Assembly: GCF_964019385.1 (NCBI RefSeq)
Contig: NC_088645.1
Coordinates: forward strand, 17,724,180-17,788,179
Length of the DNA: 64,000 nucleotides
From: Sycon ciliatum
Taxonomy: Eukaryota; Porifera; Calcarea; Leucosolenida; Sycettidae
Direction: 5' to 3'
Positions 11,301 through 21,139 of the stretch are shown one piece after another (position 1 is the first letter of the stretch; each line of letters begins with the position of its first letter). The translations under genes and the position numbers were made by a program. A model generated the notes under the pieces. That model was not told the DNA's origin, made no database searches, and saw only the letters and a list, made by a program, of their open reading frames with translations.

Positions 11301-14116
11301 GGACAGATACGGGATAGGGCCAGGCGTGACACAAACAAACAAACAAACACACAAACAAACAAATACCAAATTAAAGCTGTGTGGACCCTGGCTAGCGCCA
11401 GACGTTACTGAAGTAACGTCTTCTGGATAGCTACGGGAATAATCATAGTACGCGCTCATTGGTGGAGAAACACACCACACAGGCGACGAAAATCTTACGC
11501 GGAATACTGATGCCAATGGAAAGTACATGTATGTTGTTTATTATTATGATGTTGCAATATCCATGTATGCAGGCGAGTTGAGACTCACCGCCGAGATCCC
11601 CCAACGCCACAGGCTCGGTTGCCGTTCAGGATTCACACCGACCTGTCCGCCCGTCAACAGGATCGACAGCGAGAGGCCCCACTGATGCCGATGTCGATGC
11701 ACACCAGGAAACTTGTAGTCGTGAGTGTGATACTAACAGGTCTAGTAGCAACCACTGACACACGAGATGCCAGCTGGGGCATTCACTCCAGTCAGGGATG
11801 CTTGTTCAACGCTTCGTATCAGTAGCTCAGCTCAGTTTGATCAAACAAAGATGTTGCAGATGTGTATTGCTTTTCTCCTTCCTTCTTCACTGACTCGTCT
11901 TGTCATCTCTCCTTCTTTCTTCACCGACTCTTCGTGTCCACTCTGCTCTGCCACTAACGGCGTATTAAAACTTCAGAACTAAATATTGCGACAGAGCTTT
12001 CAGCCATATTTTCAATTCATTGCATTCCCAACTTATCACAACCACGCGCTCTTCAGCCGAACCATACAGACACCAGCGGCCTCTCGTGTGTCAGTGGTTG
12101 CTACTAGACCTGTTAGTATCACACTCACGACTGCAAGTTTCCTGGTGTGCATCGACATCGGCATCAGTTGGGCCTCCCGCTGTCGATCCTGTTGACGGGC
12201 GGACAGGTCGGTGTGAATCCTGAACGGCAACCGAGCCTGTCGCCTTGGGGGATCTCGGCGGTGAGTCTCATCTCGCCTGCATACATGGATATTCCAACAT
12301 CATAATAATAAACAACATACATGTACTTTCCATTGGCATCAGTATTCCGCGTAAGATTTTAGTCGCCTGTGTGGTGTGTTTCTCCACCAATGAGCGCGTA
12401 CTATGATTATTTATCGCTGTTCTCACACTTTATCACTTTAGCAGCTTGATATAATATGTGGAAAGCGAGCACTTGCGCCATTTTTGGTGTATAAGAATGA
12501 TCATTCCTCCATTATCATCATTATCATCCTCTACAGATGAGCTCCGACAGGGAGCGAAACAGCTGTCTAGAGGCGTGGAGCAATATTATCTCTCAACGGA
12601 AGTGTCCTTGCTGGTGTCTGTATGGTTCGGCTGAAGAGCGCGTGGTTGTGATGAGTTGGGAATGCAATGAATTGAAAATATGGCCGAAAGCTCCTTCGCA
12701 ATATTTAGTTATGAACGCATTAAAACAATAAAAATCGTTTAACGTCGCAGTGTCCTTTCGCAGGCACAGTGTTTGTAGCCCAATTCCATACCCGCGACTT
12801 CTGGATGTGTTTTTATCGATTGAATGATCATTTACTGCCTTTCTCGTTGGTCGTGCAGCTGTGGAAGTTGCGACGTTTGATTTTTTAGTTAAATATGGGG
12901 GGGGGATACGTCGTGGGTGATTATATGAAGAAAGCTTCTGGGCTGAGAAATAGTGACAGAGGAATTAATCAACATGGACAGAATATAGGAATTGTACTGA
13001 AGCTGGATGGTGACCATGCGGTGGGTGTGTGACTGTTGTTTTACCGTTATGGGGCAGGGGTTCTGGTCTTCTAGCGTCACAAAGAGATTGGAAGCTGTGT
13101 CACAACTCTGAGTGTCACGTATTACTACGATCATCAGGCTTGCCTGCTAGGCTTGCAAGCCTGATGATCGTAGTAATGCGTGAAACTTAGAGTTGTAACA
13201 CAGCTTCAAATCTCTCTTGTGTACAAGGCTCTGCCCTACATGGGTATTGAGCACTCTTCGGACAGTGAAGCATGCCACTTGATTACTTCAAAATACATGA
13301 ATACTAGTAATTATAGGACTGCACCACAGAACAAACATGAACTGCATCTGCGCCTTCATTCTAGAGGGTGGTGGCCTTCCCACGGCGGATGCGGAAATTC
13401 GGCTTCCAGCCGAGTCTAACGCGAACCGTGAACTTTTCTTCTATTCAGACCAACAAGGGCAATCAAGGCTTGTTTGCTGCTACTTAAAGTTTCATGCTTC
13501 CGCATTATAAGACTGCATTAGAAAAGTTTGTTCACTTACCTTCTGATATCACAGTAATGTAGGGCTCACTACCATTGAGTGCCACTTTACAAGATACAGG
13601 TGGAATAGTAAAGCGAAGATTTAACTGGTGTTTGAGGATTTGGACAGAGATTATAAACTTAACTCGATCTACTACCATTCCACCAGACCTAGACGATTGC
13701 TTGCTCTTTGTAGTATGGGTAGGATTCCATCGTGTCCAAGGTGATTTTGAGTCAATCCGTTCCCTCGTGTCTATCAGGAAAGTACAGCTGCCTTCTGACT
13801 CGATTGTAATCTCCTTGGCTACCATGTAACATTGTGGTGGATAATCGAATATCACCTCGTACGGCCCTGGAATAACTAATACAGTTCTTGGCCTCTTTGA
13901 GGCACCAGTTACTGACGAATATTGTAATTTGCCATCACCGGTGGGCACTGGAAATGATGGACGACCTGTTGGAATGCAAGTTGAAGTTTCCGTAAAACCT
14001 CTAGTGACATTCCAGGCGCTCAAAAGCAGTAGTGTGGGAATAACGTGTGTGATGAACAACATGTCCAGGCCTAAATGAGACAACATATCAAACGCAATCC
14101 AAAAACACTTTATCAC
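93..14116 (-). CDS. G1: EGF-repeat type I membrane protein gene (3' end outside window)
   Basis: Gene model joined by eye on the minus strand: 14116-13540, 8611-8489, 5012-4890, 3659-3537, 2629-2507, 1818-1696 and 236-93, continuing past the left edge. The first exon gives a signal peptide and an N-terminal domain I do not recognise; the others each encode one EGF module. Every junction is phase 1, so modules can be gained or lost without a frameshift. The transmembrane/tail exon should lie to the left of the window. Family knowledge: EGF rows of this type are extracellular, stiffened by calcium, and mediate adhesion or ligand binding; the ligand here is unknown. A truncated copy of exon g (918-962) should be skipped. 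No cDNA evidence is available, so exon joining is inferred from splice sites, phase and comparison with G2 and G3. Confidence 0.75.
425..545 (-). repeat. tRNA-derived SINE (family 1)
   Basis: On the minus strand a tRNA-like head is visible: an A-box region TAGCTCAGTGGTTAGAGCG, an anticodon-like stem-loop and a B box GGTTTGAGTAC, followed by a short body. The B box is degraded here but close to canonical (GGTTCGAGTCC) in the unit III copy at 45718-45845. The anticodon loop lacks the invariant T33 and the T stem has a central mismatch, so I call a SINE and not a tRNA gene. Body fragments without a head occur near 19690-19770 and 61300-61360. Confidence 0.6.
918..962 (-). pseudogene. G1 EGF exon g, truncated remnant
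   Basis: Only the 3' end of an EGF exon remains ([14 protein letters not shown], then the CAAG|GTATAG donor). Comparison with intact exon g of G3 (46207-46329) shows homology stopping at 962. Beyond that the sequence switches to a dispersed repeat also seen near 29740 and 56010. The first four EGF cysteines and the splice acceptor are missing, so the piece cannot be spliced in as a module. Confidence 0.75.
963..1300. repeat. Dispersed intronic repeat
   Basis: Two pieces of dispersed repeat lie here. One (about 963-1030) matches 29745-29810 and 56010-56080. The other (about 1210-1285, GTAACTGGTGGTGTTAGTGG and following) recurs at 6270-6290/8350-8390, 22490-22550 and 28665-28720. They mark the break in EGF exon g. 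No coding potential seen. Confidence 0.55.
1696..1818 (-). CDS. G1 EGF exon e
   Basis: A 123-bp phase 1-1 exon encoding [12 protein letters not shown]...[12 protein letters not shown], six EGF cysteines, calcium-binding signature. Acceptor ACAG|ATATCAACG, donor CAAG|GTATAG. Related exons are 23388-23510 in G2 and 47284-47403 in G3; a second e-type exon of unit III is broken by a transposon. Confidence 0.86.
2167..2362. repeat. (TG)n/(TGTA)n microsatellite
   Basis: Mixed TGTA and TG dinucleotide tract in the G1 intron between exons d and e. The same site in unit III (49276-49360) has a shorter TG tract and the unit II site (about 23935-23985) only a decayed trace. Cys/Val-rich open frames across it are artefacts of the repeat. 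Confidence 0.95.
2507..2629 (-). CDS. G1 EGF exon d
   Basis: A 123-bp phase 1-1 exon encoding [14 protein letters not shown]...[12 protein letters not shown] with six EGF cysteines. The donor is CAAG|GTAAGA, a normal GT site; the same exon in G2 has GC at this position. A (TG)n microsatellite lies in the following intron about 150 bp downstream. Confidence 0.88.
2630..3536. other. G1 intron c-d
   Basis: Intron of 907 bp. It aligns with 24239-25087 and 49633-50372. Nothing beyond unique duplicated intron sequence was recognised. Confidence 0.6.
3537..3659 (-). CDS. G1 EGF exon c
   Basis: A 123-bp phase 1-1 exon encoding [12 protein letters not shown]...[12 protein letters not shown], with six EGF cysteines and a calcium-binding signature (DINEC, N-P-GSY). 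The acceptor is CAG|ATATAAACG and the donor CAAG|GTACAG. Orthologous positions are 25088-25210 in G2 and 50373-50495 in G3. Confidence 0.87.
4148..4502. repeat. Foldback element, unit I copy
   Basis: Two inverted arms of about 110 bp (4148-4262 and 4396-4502) enclose a spacer of about 130 bp. The arms carry the motif CTAAACCAGATTTTAACAG and its complement. The same element sits at the same intron position in units II and III, so it was there before the duplications. No open frame of note; likely a non-autonomous hairpin transposon. Confidence 0.75.
4890..5012 (-). CDS. G1 EGF exon b
   Basis: A 123-bp phase 1-1 exon encoding [12 protein letters not shown]...GYTGVTCQG with all six EGF cysteines and the calcium-binding DxDEC start. 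The acceptor is TTTAG|AT and the donor CAAG|GTACAG. It is nearly identical to G2 exon b (27285-27407) and close to G3 exon b (52165-52287). Confidence 0.87.
5200..5470 (-). repeat. tRNA-derived SINE (family 2), unit I
   Basis: On the minus strand the head shows AGTGGGTTGGTCAAAGATC (A-box region) and CGTTCAAGTC (B box), then a body of about 200 bp. The unit II copy at 27590-27870 is nearly identical and at the same site. Unit III lacks it at the matching position (around 52440), so it inserted before units I and II separated but not in the III lineage. Relatives with the same head lie at 17330-17455, 36895-37025 and 58790-58920. Confidence 0.65.
6294..8355 (-). mobile_element. 5'-truncated non-LTR retrotransposon (CR1/L2/Jockey-type LINE)
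   Basis: Present only in unit I; the empty site is around 28675 in unit II. On the minus strand it encodes a reverse transcriptase in two overlapping frames (8426-7728, whose first few codons are host sequence, then 7747-6518), with a one-base frameshift in a T-run near 7733. Visible RT motifs are [25 protein letters not shown] and LFADDTTLL, with SGFRKGDST before them. The endonuclease domain is absent, typical of 5' truncation. The 3' end (6294-6320) is A-rich. It lies in the same transcriptional orientation as the host gene. Clade assignment among Jockey-superfamily lineages is inference from motif style. Confidence 0.85.
8489..8611 (-). CDS. G1 EGF exon a
   Basis: A 123-bp exon, phase 1-1, encoding one EGF module from [11 protein letters not shown] to NGSTCQG with six cysteines in EGF spacing. 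DIDEC plus a later N..GSY motif is the calcium-binding EGF signature. The acceptor is ..GCAG|ATATCG. The donor reads CAAG|GCAAGT, a GC-AG splice site matching the known consensus for such introns; using the next GT instead would break the phase-1 rule followed by every other exon. The insertion between this exon and exon 1 lengthens its intron to nearly 5 kb. Confidence 0.85.
9188..10031. mobile_element. Two head-to-head MITEs forming a palindrome of about 845 bp
   Basis: Two copies of the same element of about 420 bp (9188-9613 and 9614-10031) lie in opposite orientation and are almost identical, making a near-perfect palindrome. Each copy also has its own terminal inverted repeats (GCGGGATTCACAGAAGCTTT at the end). 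TTAA occurs at the centre and at the right edge, with TCAA at the left, so a TTAA-targeting (piggyBac-type) origin is possible. GCGATGCGAC motifs recur near the ends. Confidence 0.8.
10761..11050. repeat. Minisatellite, period about 69 bp
   Basis: GATGTCTGTCCTGACG recurs at 10761, 10831 and 10900, with decayed copies near 10967 and 11036, each followed by a GCCGATCACGGGCGTTCTGG block. A larger direct repeat (about 10490-10580 against 10675-10765) precedes it. The plus frame stays open across the array because the period is divisible by three; I see no start signal or family match. Confidence 0.7.
11278..11355. repeat. Short tandem repeats
   Basis: Three copies of GACAGATACGGG (from about 11281) are followed by a (CAAA)n tract at about 11333-11355. 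Both lie in the foldback insertion. Confidence 0.75.
13078..13221. repeat. Hairpin element, unit I copy
   Basis: Arms of about 65 bp separated by a few bases around CTGCTAG form a strong hairpin. Matching copies lie at 30442-30591 and 56665-56817. The left edge coincides with a deletion of about 1 kb in unit I relative to 29442-30446 of unit II. Confidence 0.8.
13540..14116 (-). CDS. G1 exon 1: signal peptide and N-terminal domain
   Basis: Opens with three in-frame Met codons (14116, 14086, 14062). The third, [17 protein letters not shown], starts a classical hydrophobic signal peptide and is the one conserved in G2 and G3, so I favour it. About 150 residues follow with four cysteines, including the conserved blocks [19 protein letters not shown] and KHQLNLRF. 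The fold is not recognised. The exon ends ...TVISEG at an AAG|GTAAGTG donor, phase 1, matching the phase of the EGF exons. A pyrimidine-rich ...TCATTTAG lies just upstream of the third Met, so a separate 5' untranslated exon is possible. Confidence 0.8.
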
Positions 14117-14712
14117 TTCAGGTTCAGAAATTGTGTAACTCGGTGTTTGCTAAAGTTGCTGCTTACCGACATGGCCGTGGAAATTTAACAAATGATGCAA
14201 AGCGCACATTCTACTTGTCTATTATTCAGTCTACCCTAGACTATGCCGGTAATGCTTACCTACATTGTTTAAGCACAACTCTGCACCTGTGACCGTTAGT
14301 CACATTGCAATGAAGAGAGTGTTTAGACTCGATCATACCACGCTCACTGAACTAGTTCTTCGCTTATACCGCCTCTATTCTTTGAATCAGCATACTAACA
14401 TCAAGCTCTATGTTTTTGTGTACCGCTGCTTGGCCCAGAATCTTGCTAGGCCTCTTCTTCAGTCTTTGTACCAGCTTTGGGCAACTACACCTGGTCACCA
14501 GGCATGCACCTGGGGCAAGGCCACTTGTTTATACGCAGTGTGGCATGCGCTCTATTTCTTTTCTGGCGGCAGGTAGATGGAACTCTCTTCCAGCTCACTG
14601 TCGACAGGCCCGCTCTCTTGCTCAGTTCATTAACATGGTTAAACTTAACCTAGGGTTCCAAGTAAAAGGGCACTAGCCTGTTGGGACTCCCCTAGTAAAA
14701 ATAATAAATCAC
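14113..14712 (+). mobile_element. LINE 3' fragment (CR1/L2-like), unit I
   Basis: Pieces in shifting plus frames read as the end of a LINE reverse transcriptase ORF: IIQSTLDYAGNAYLHC, then a thumb-like region ending WNSLPAHCRQARSLAQF and a stop near 14676. It ends in AAAAATAATAAAT. Frameshifts make it dead. It is 5'-truncated, lies between G1 exon 1 and the upstream spacer, and is shared with unit II but absent in unit III (57700), so it dates to the ancestor of units I and II. Confidence 0.7.
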
Positions 14713-14723
14713 CTGGACATTAA

Positions 14724-15652
14724 AAGGGAAGTTCACCCTAAAATGAAACTTCACAACCTGTAGCGAAAATGCACTGATTCCAATGGTGAAGGTCCCAGGC
14801 CAGGTGGATCGGAGCAGCCGTTCCCGAGTTACACCAGTTTGAAGTTTACATTGCATTTACAATTTGTTTCCACATTTTCTTGCCCATTCTGCCCGTGCGC
14901 GGGATCCAAACTTTAAAAAAAGTCCAGAAGCAGCCATGGGTGGTGGGATAGGGCTCCTCAACGTGGCCCTGGAATCTGTCACAAGGGCACGAGTGGGCGT
15001 TCTCTCACAGACTCCAACAGAGCCAAGTCAATTTTTGATGTTTCTTAGGTTTAGGGCGTGCTACGAGGTCGTACCTTTGATACAACATCCAGTGCTGGGT
15101 CCTCCACAGCAAGCCATTTCCACCGTGCTGCACACCAAATCCAGGATATCCACAAATATCGGAAAAGACTATCACTCACGTTCCACTACTGCCTAGTACT
15201 GAATCCTACCTGACTTCTTGACACGACTCAAACTTGCCAAAGTCACTACATCAACATCAACTACAACAATCAAGCCACATATCTGTAACGTTACGAGGGT
15301 GCTGGCAAAAGGCCTGCTGCTTCGCCCGCCGCCATGCAGCCCAATACATGGCTAAAACACGTGATTTTTTAGACTTTATGGCAACATTCTGCACACTTTT
15401 GCGTGTTTCCATGAAACGACATGTTGCACACGGTCTTTTCAGATTCAATTACAGTGCTGCCAAAAAATGACAGCGTGCAACAAAACAAACTTTCCTTGCA
15501 AGGGCACATTTTCGGCCATAACTCTTGAACAGCTGGTCAGATCGAGACAAAATGTTCAGAGATTTTGCAGCTGTTCATGCTCTTTCAACTGATGTAGCAC
15601 TAGATATGAATTTACAAATTCGATTTTTCAGGGATTTTACGACAGGCTAACT
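14724..15652. mobile_element. Degenerate piggyBac-like non-autonomous element, unit I
   Basis: Starts right after a TTAA (14720-14723) with AGGGAAGTTCACCC and ends near GACAGGCTAACTCCAT. The unit II copy is at 34841-35774, same site. Unit III lacks it here (57730) but has a related element in the opposite orientation at 54413-55399. Internal block TTGCAAGGGCACATTTTCGG is shared. No transposase found. Confidence 0.6.
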
Positions 15653-16122
15653 CCATAAAAACATGAGCACATGAAATGTGTGAAGTCAATTTCCAAGATT
15701 CTTTCCAATGTAACGACTGCATTTGTGATCATCCGTAATCACGTCAGTCTCACTTACCAGGTAATCACATGATCTTAGCAATAAAGTTTCTATGCATTCC
15801 GTTAAAGAAAGGTGAACTCGGATGGTGAGTGACAAAAAGCCATTTTGTCGCACTCGCTGACTGTATAATGGTTACGTTGGTGTAGAGTTGGTCATAACTC
15901 GTAACAGTTTTGTCCTTCTCCTTCTTTTCATGTTTTAAAAGGCATCAACATTCCCGACTACATAATACAATCATGTAGTTGACAACATAGGTATCTCGTA
16001 AGCTAATCACGCGGTTTCTGCTGAATTACCTGATACTTGGTGCTGAGCACACCTCGCTCACTCAATCTCTATTGATTGCTGAATTCCCCGCAGCATATGT
16101 ATGGAACAGGAAGAGGTACTTT

Positions 16123-16895
<773 letters not shown>

Positions 16896-17329
16896 ATACT
16901 TTATTTATAGTGTAAATCGTTTAGTTTGAGGCACTTGACTTGTGTAACAATTTTTGTTGTAGTAATTGCCATGATTTAGCAACGAAACAAGATGTTCCAC
17001 TCTAAATAGCTAAAAAATGAAGAAACACTAGCTTGGATGAATTAGGCGAATCGAATTCAAGTCATCGAACCCTTGCCACTGCATTCGTCTCACATCTGTC
17101 TGCAAGGCGCAATTTTTATACACCAAACGGTCTCTATAGGCATGATAAAATGAGGAAAAAATTCACGGTTCGCGTTTTCCGCATCCGTAGTAACGCCACC
17201 ACCCTTCAAGGATCAAGGCGCAGATGCAGCTGCTAAAGCGGAAGGAGTTGAGTAGACCAGCAAGTGGTCAAAGACTGAAAATCCCATTCACGCTCTCCAT
17301 GTTTTCCTCGTGCCAGGCCACGAATCCCC

Positions 17330-17455
17330 AATTAACTGTGGTTCGCAGCACGGCTGGAAAAATCCCTCCGCTTCCAAGCAGGACTTGAATCTGGTACCCT
17401 CCGTTTCTCAATCATGGTCTTAGACCATCCCACTAAGTCTGCCTGCATAAACTGT
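17330..17455 (-). repeat. tRNA-derived SINE (family 2 relative), unit I
   Basis: Minus strand: A-box-like TAGTGGGATGGTCTAAGACC and B box GATTCAAGTCC about 30 bases later. Paralogous copies lie at 36895-37025 and 58790-58920. It shares the head with the SINE at 5200-5470. Confidence 0.55.
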
Positions 17456-17699
17456 GCCCTACAACCAGTGACTCCATGCCCTTTCGGCGCCCTCAAGTGC
17501 AGCACTAGCCAGGTGAGCGCGACCGTTGTAGCGTCCTGAACGTAAGCGCCGAATTTTACAGCGCCAAATATTGCAATGCTGCATACTTCAGCGCCAGCAG
17601 ATAAGCGCATAATATCTCAGCGCTACATAATAATGTATGTCAGCGCCAAAAACATCAGCCCGACCTTCCTCAACGTCACAGATGTCAGCACCACATATC

Positions 17700-17848
17700 T
17701 CAGCGCCATGTATCACAGCGCCATGTATCACAGCGCCATGTATCACAGCGCCATGTATCACAGCGACATGTATCACAGCGCCATGTATCACAGCGCCATG
17801 TATCACAGCGCCATGTATCACAGCGCCGTGTATCACAGCGCCAATTTA
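17700..17848. repeat. 15-bp minisatellite, unit I (about 10 copies)
   Basis: Unit ATGTATCACAGCGCC. Preceded from about 17540 by scattered AGCGCC/AGCGCT heptamers at looser spacing. Since 15 is divisible by three, several frames stay open and read as peptide repeats such as MYHSA; no coding role is supported. Confidence 0.95.
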
Positions 17849-20393
17849 TTGATAATTATATCAAACTAGTGTAGTCTACTAGTATACTTCAAGTAGATGT
17901 CATGTGTACGTATATCGACTAGCGCCTGAGCTGGAGGTGGACTTGATCGCGCTGAACTTCTTTGCGCTGTACTTGGATCAGGGTTTTTTTATCCATAATT
18001 ATTATGTTGGTAAACACGCACCTGGCAATATGGCGGTAAATACACGCTGGATAGTAGTTCTACAACAGGAAGAAAGGAGATAAATGTCTGTGAATACAGT
18101 CTAATGTCGAGCCAGACGCACCTCAGCCTGGACGAGGTCGACAGGCGCGAGGTCGAAGTGACGACGGCGAACAGAGCGTGATCCGCGGATGGCAGACCTG
18201 GCAAGAGAAATAGCCAAGCAGCACCGCAGCCAAGCTACAACCCGGCTATAGGCAGTGTGGCGTTTGGTGGTACTCCAGAATACAACTGCGGCCTCTTGTG
18301 TGGTTCTAGGGACAAGGGGCAGCGCAAGAAAGCTCGCTGATTCGAAATTAATATTATTTCTCGGACTTCTCACCGTAGGCTAATTGCAGTGAACCCCCGT
18401 TCAACCTCACAGAAACTTGAGCGCACAACTCGAACTTGAAAGCCATCTCACGTACAAGCAAAAGTACATAACCCCCCAGAGTGCGCAACGCCTAATCCAG
18501 CTCTGCAGAAGGTCCTGGTCGGATCTGGACTGTATTATGACGCAAAGATCCTATTACGCTGGACGAATGCCCTATGCAGAGCTGGAGCTGGGGTTATGTA
18601 ATCTTGATATAAGTGACTTTTGGATCTGAAAACAACAGTGCAGGTTAGTTCTTACCTCCTTGATTTGCGTTCACTCTATTTTCTTCGCTGTACAATTCCT
18701 TTCGGTCATTGATTCCCAACGAGTCTCTGACAGCCTCTGCTATTATTGATGATTAAAATTGAACACGTTCTGAGCTTACACTGGGAGTTAAATGTAAATA
18801 GTTTGCCGTTTATGATGTGGCATTATGCGGCAGATTGAAGCCTCTTCAAACAGCCACATGCCGTTGACTGTTTCAGGAAACGTTAGGACACAAGCCAAAG
18901 CAGACATGTACGTCCCACGTGACGTGACGTTGCTGGCAATTCATTCCAGACAGTGGTTATGTAGTTAGTTCAAACATTGCGGACACTGAGCAAGGGACAG
19001 ACGGTAACACACACAACACCTTGGTGCCATGCTGGTGACCAATATCCAACTGGCTGAGCAACGGTTTGGCATCCTGACTATGATTCGTTGTGTGCAATAT
19101 GATCACATTCTGCTGGCTCGCTTATAAAAAATTGTAAGTACGAGATGGCACGAAATCAGAGTGTCTCTTCCTTTTCTCACGCTGCTTCAGTGAATTCAGG
19201 ACGGAATTTGACAGCTGGGATGGTGCTATTATTTCCTGTGTCGCCATTCCCAGTTGTATGGAAGGCGAGCTACACCAATCTTGGTCAAGCATGGTATCAC
19301 AGCTGCGGAAATCAGTGACGGCAAAGGACCAGTCAGTGCTTGTTTCCGTGTGCAGTCTTTCCTGCTGCGTGCAACGTGTTTTGTGCATGCTCTTCGCAGT
19401 TATCAATAAACACGATGGAAGGTCATCAATAGACTGATGGAAGGTTATCAAGTTCAGCATTTTCGTCGGCTTTTTTCTACGAGTACTTCAACTCCCGAGC
19501 TCTTGTGTACATGGCCCTAGATAATATTGATCTTCCGATACGCATGATGGCATCGGTGGTGGAAGTCATATGGATGTCATGAACTACTCCTCAGTGGGAT
19601 GAGAGTTGAACGAATTGGACCCACTTGACTTTGTACTTCTGGGGGCCAAGGGCTAGTTCTACCTACTCGTACATGATGTGGGTTTTTCCTTGACTTAGTT
19701 TTACCTGATTGAGTGAAAGACTCAAACGGAAAAAATCTGAAGAACACTGACTGCCACCAATTAATTGTCTGCATTGAGAGTACGTCACTGCGATTTGCCG
19801 CTGTACGGGAGCAAACCTATCCTGTGCATTTTTTTAATGCCAAACATGAGATGCAGCTAGAGGAAGCACGCACCACCTGGATCGTGGCAATGTAGCGTTT
19901 CTCAAGCATAATCCATCTCCTTCTTCTCGTCAAGAATGCCCATGTAGCCCAATGGAATTTTTTCTATATCACATTGTTATTTGATTATGCCATCAAGGGG
20001 AGGACTTGTGCCTCGCGTCTATTTACACAATTGTATTACTTACTGTTTTTTACTGACGCATCACATATCCAAATCGTAAAGAAGTAAAAAGACCAAGGAA
20101 AAAAAGATGAAGCGAACAAATCAGCAATTGAGTGTGGATGCACAACAAGCAGTGAGGATGGTCGGCATGTTATACTTAGTAAATCGAATTCAAACTGTGT
20201 GAAAGTGAGGATTCAATACTTTTGTGTCCGCTACACCGTAGTCGTGGTTGAAAAATCTAGAACAGGAAATGACGAAAATACGAGCATGCGTCTAGAACCC
20301 TTGCCCAGCAATAACAGGCACAATGTATGGCAACAGGCTGTCATGATAAGGGTGAAGCCACGACGAAGTCAGAATTGTCAAAGAAACTAAATA

Positions 20394-20399
20394 TTTATT
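20394..20399 (-). terminator. Polyadenylation signal candidate for G2
   Basis: AATAAA on the minus strand, about 215 bases after the G2 stop codon. The hexamer and its flanks are conserved at matching positions after the last exons of units II (40112) and III (61994). Confidence 0.5.
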
Positions 20400-20612
20400 T
20401 CACGAAGAGCAATAATGTAAACAATCAGTGTTCCGTTTCTCAGCTGAAGGCACGTAATCAAAAGGGTGGTCATGCTTGTGTCATAAGATATGAACACGTG
20501 GAGGAATGTGGAGGGGTGCCGAAAAGATAATCGTTCTATCAAAAATCCTGTTAGGGAATTGACGGCCAAGTAAAGTAGATAAGGATCTACTCTTGCAAGT
20601 CTGCGATGTGAG

Positions 20613-21139
20613 TCAAGTCTTTGAGCAAATATCTACCTCCTCGTATCCATTGCCATTTGGATTGTGGTGTTGCTTAGCCTCAAGCCTCAAGATTGTGTTC
20701 GTGTCCGCGGCCAGTGGTCCACGTAGTGCATTGTCGTCATACACAGGATTCAAGGTCATGCCAACCTGGCTAGTACAGCTGGAAGACACTGTGCTGTTCG
20801 CGTTTGAGTTTCCGATCGTGCACGCACTGTTGTGCACTTCCGATGCGCATGCTGGTAAGGTATACAGTTCATTTGTCGTCAATGTGACAGCATCAATCTG
20901 GCTTAGACGTGATTCGGGTGTTGTAGAACATCTACACAGCGCTTGATCACCTCCTCTACTTTTCATTCTGGACAGTTTCCTGTTCTTTACACAGCAGACT
21001 AGGGCCGTAAGTCCCAGCGCTACTGCCAGGATAGAAGCTACTGCTGCCACGACGATATAGGTGGTGGTATGAGAGATCGTGCTATGAAAGGTGCTGATGC
21101 TTCCTGGTGATATCGTCATGAAAGTTGTTGACGGCTTGC
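20613..21139 (-). CDS. G2 last exon: transmembrane helix and cytoplasmic tail
   Basis: Acceptor TTCTCCTTCCAG|GC, phase 1. The exon reads a Ser/Thr-rich juxtamembrane stretch (SISTFHSTISHTTT), a helix of about 23 residues (YIVVAAVASILAVALGLTAL, 21059-20988), a CC pair, and basic stop-transfer residues KNRK. The tail has three tyrosine motifs: ELYTLP, NPVYDDN and GYEEVD, the last resembling acidic Src-family SH2 sites. It ends VDICSKT with stop at 20613-20615. The G4 copy (62715-62213) is close; the unit II copy (40332-40757) is broken. Confidence 0.85.

Larger units (their letters stand above)
8768..12710. mobile_element. 3.94-kb foldback insertion with 12-bp target duplication
   Basis: The 12-mer ATGAACGCATTA occurs at 8756-8767 and 12711-12722; unit II has one copy and no insert (29081-29092). 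Outer inverted arms are 8768-9027 and 12410-12672; the right end carries 38 extra unpaired bases (12673-12710). An inner inverted pair lies at 11439-11775 and 12073-12409, and 11977-12073 repeats the right terminus in inverse. Two nested MITEs (9188-10031) and a minisatellite (10761-11050) lie inside. No transposase was recognised, so it is non-autonomous or a composite. Confidence 0.75.

Noticed and set aside
17989-18373. Minus frames conserved in all three units (also near 37755-38139 and 59492-59813)
   Set aside because: Conservation is expected from recent duplication, the third copy is frameshifted, and no family or splice context supports them.
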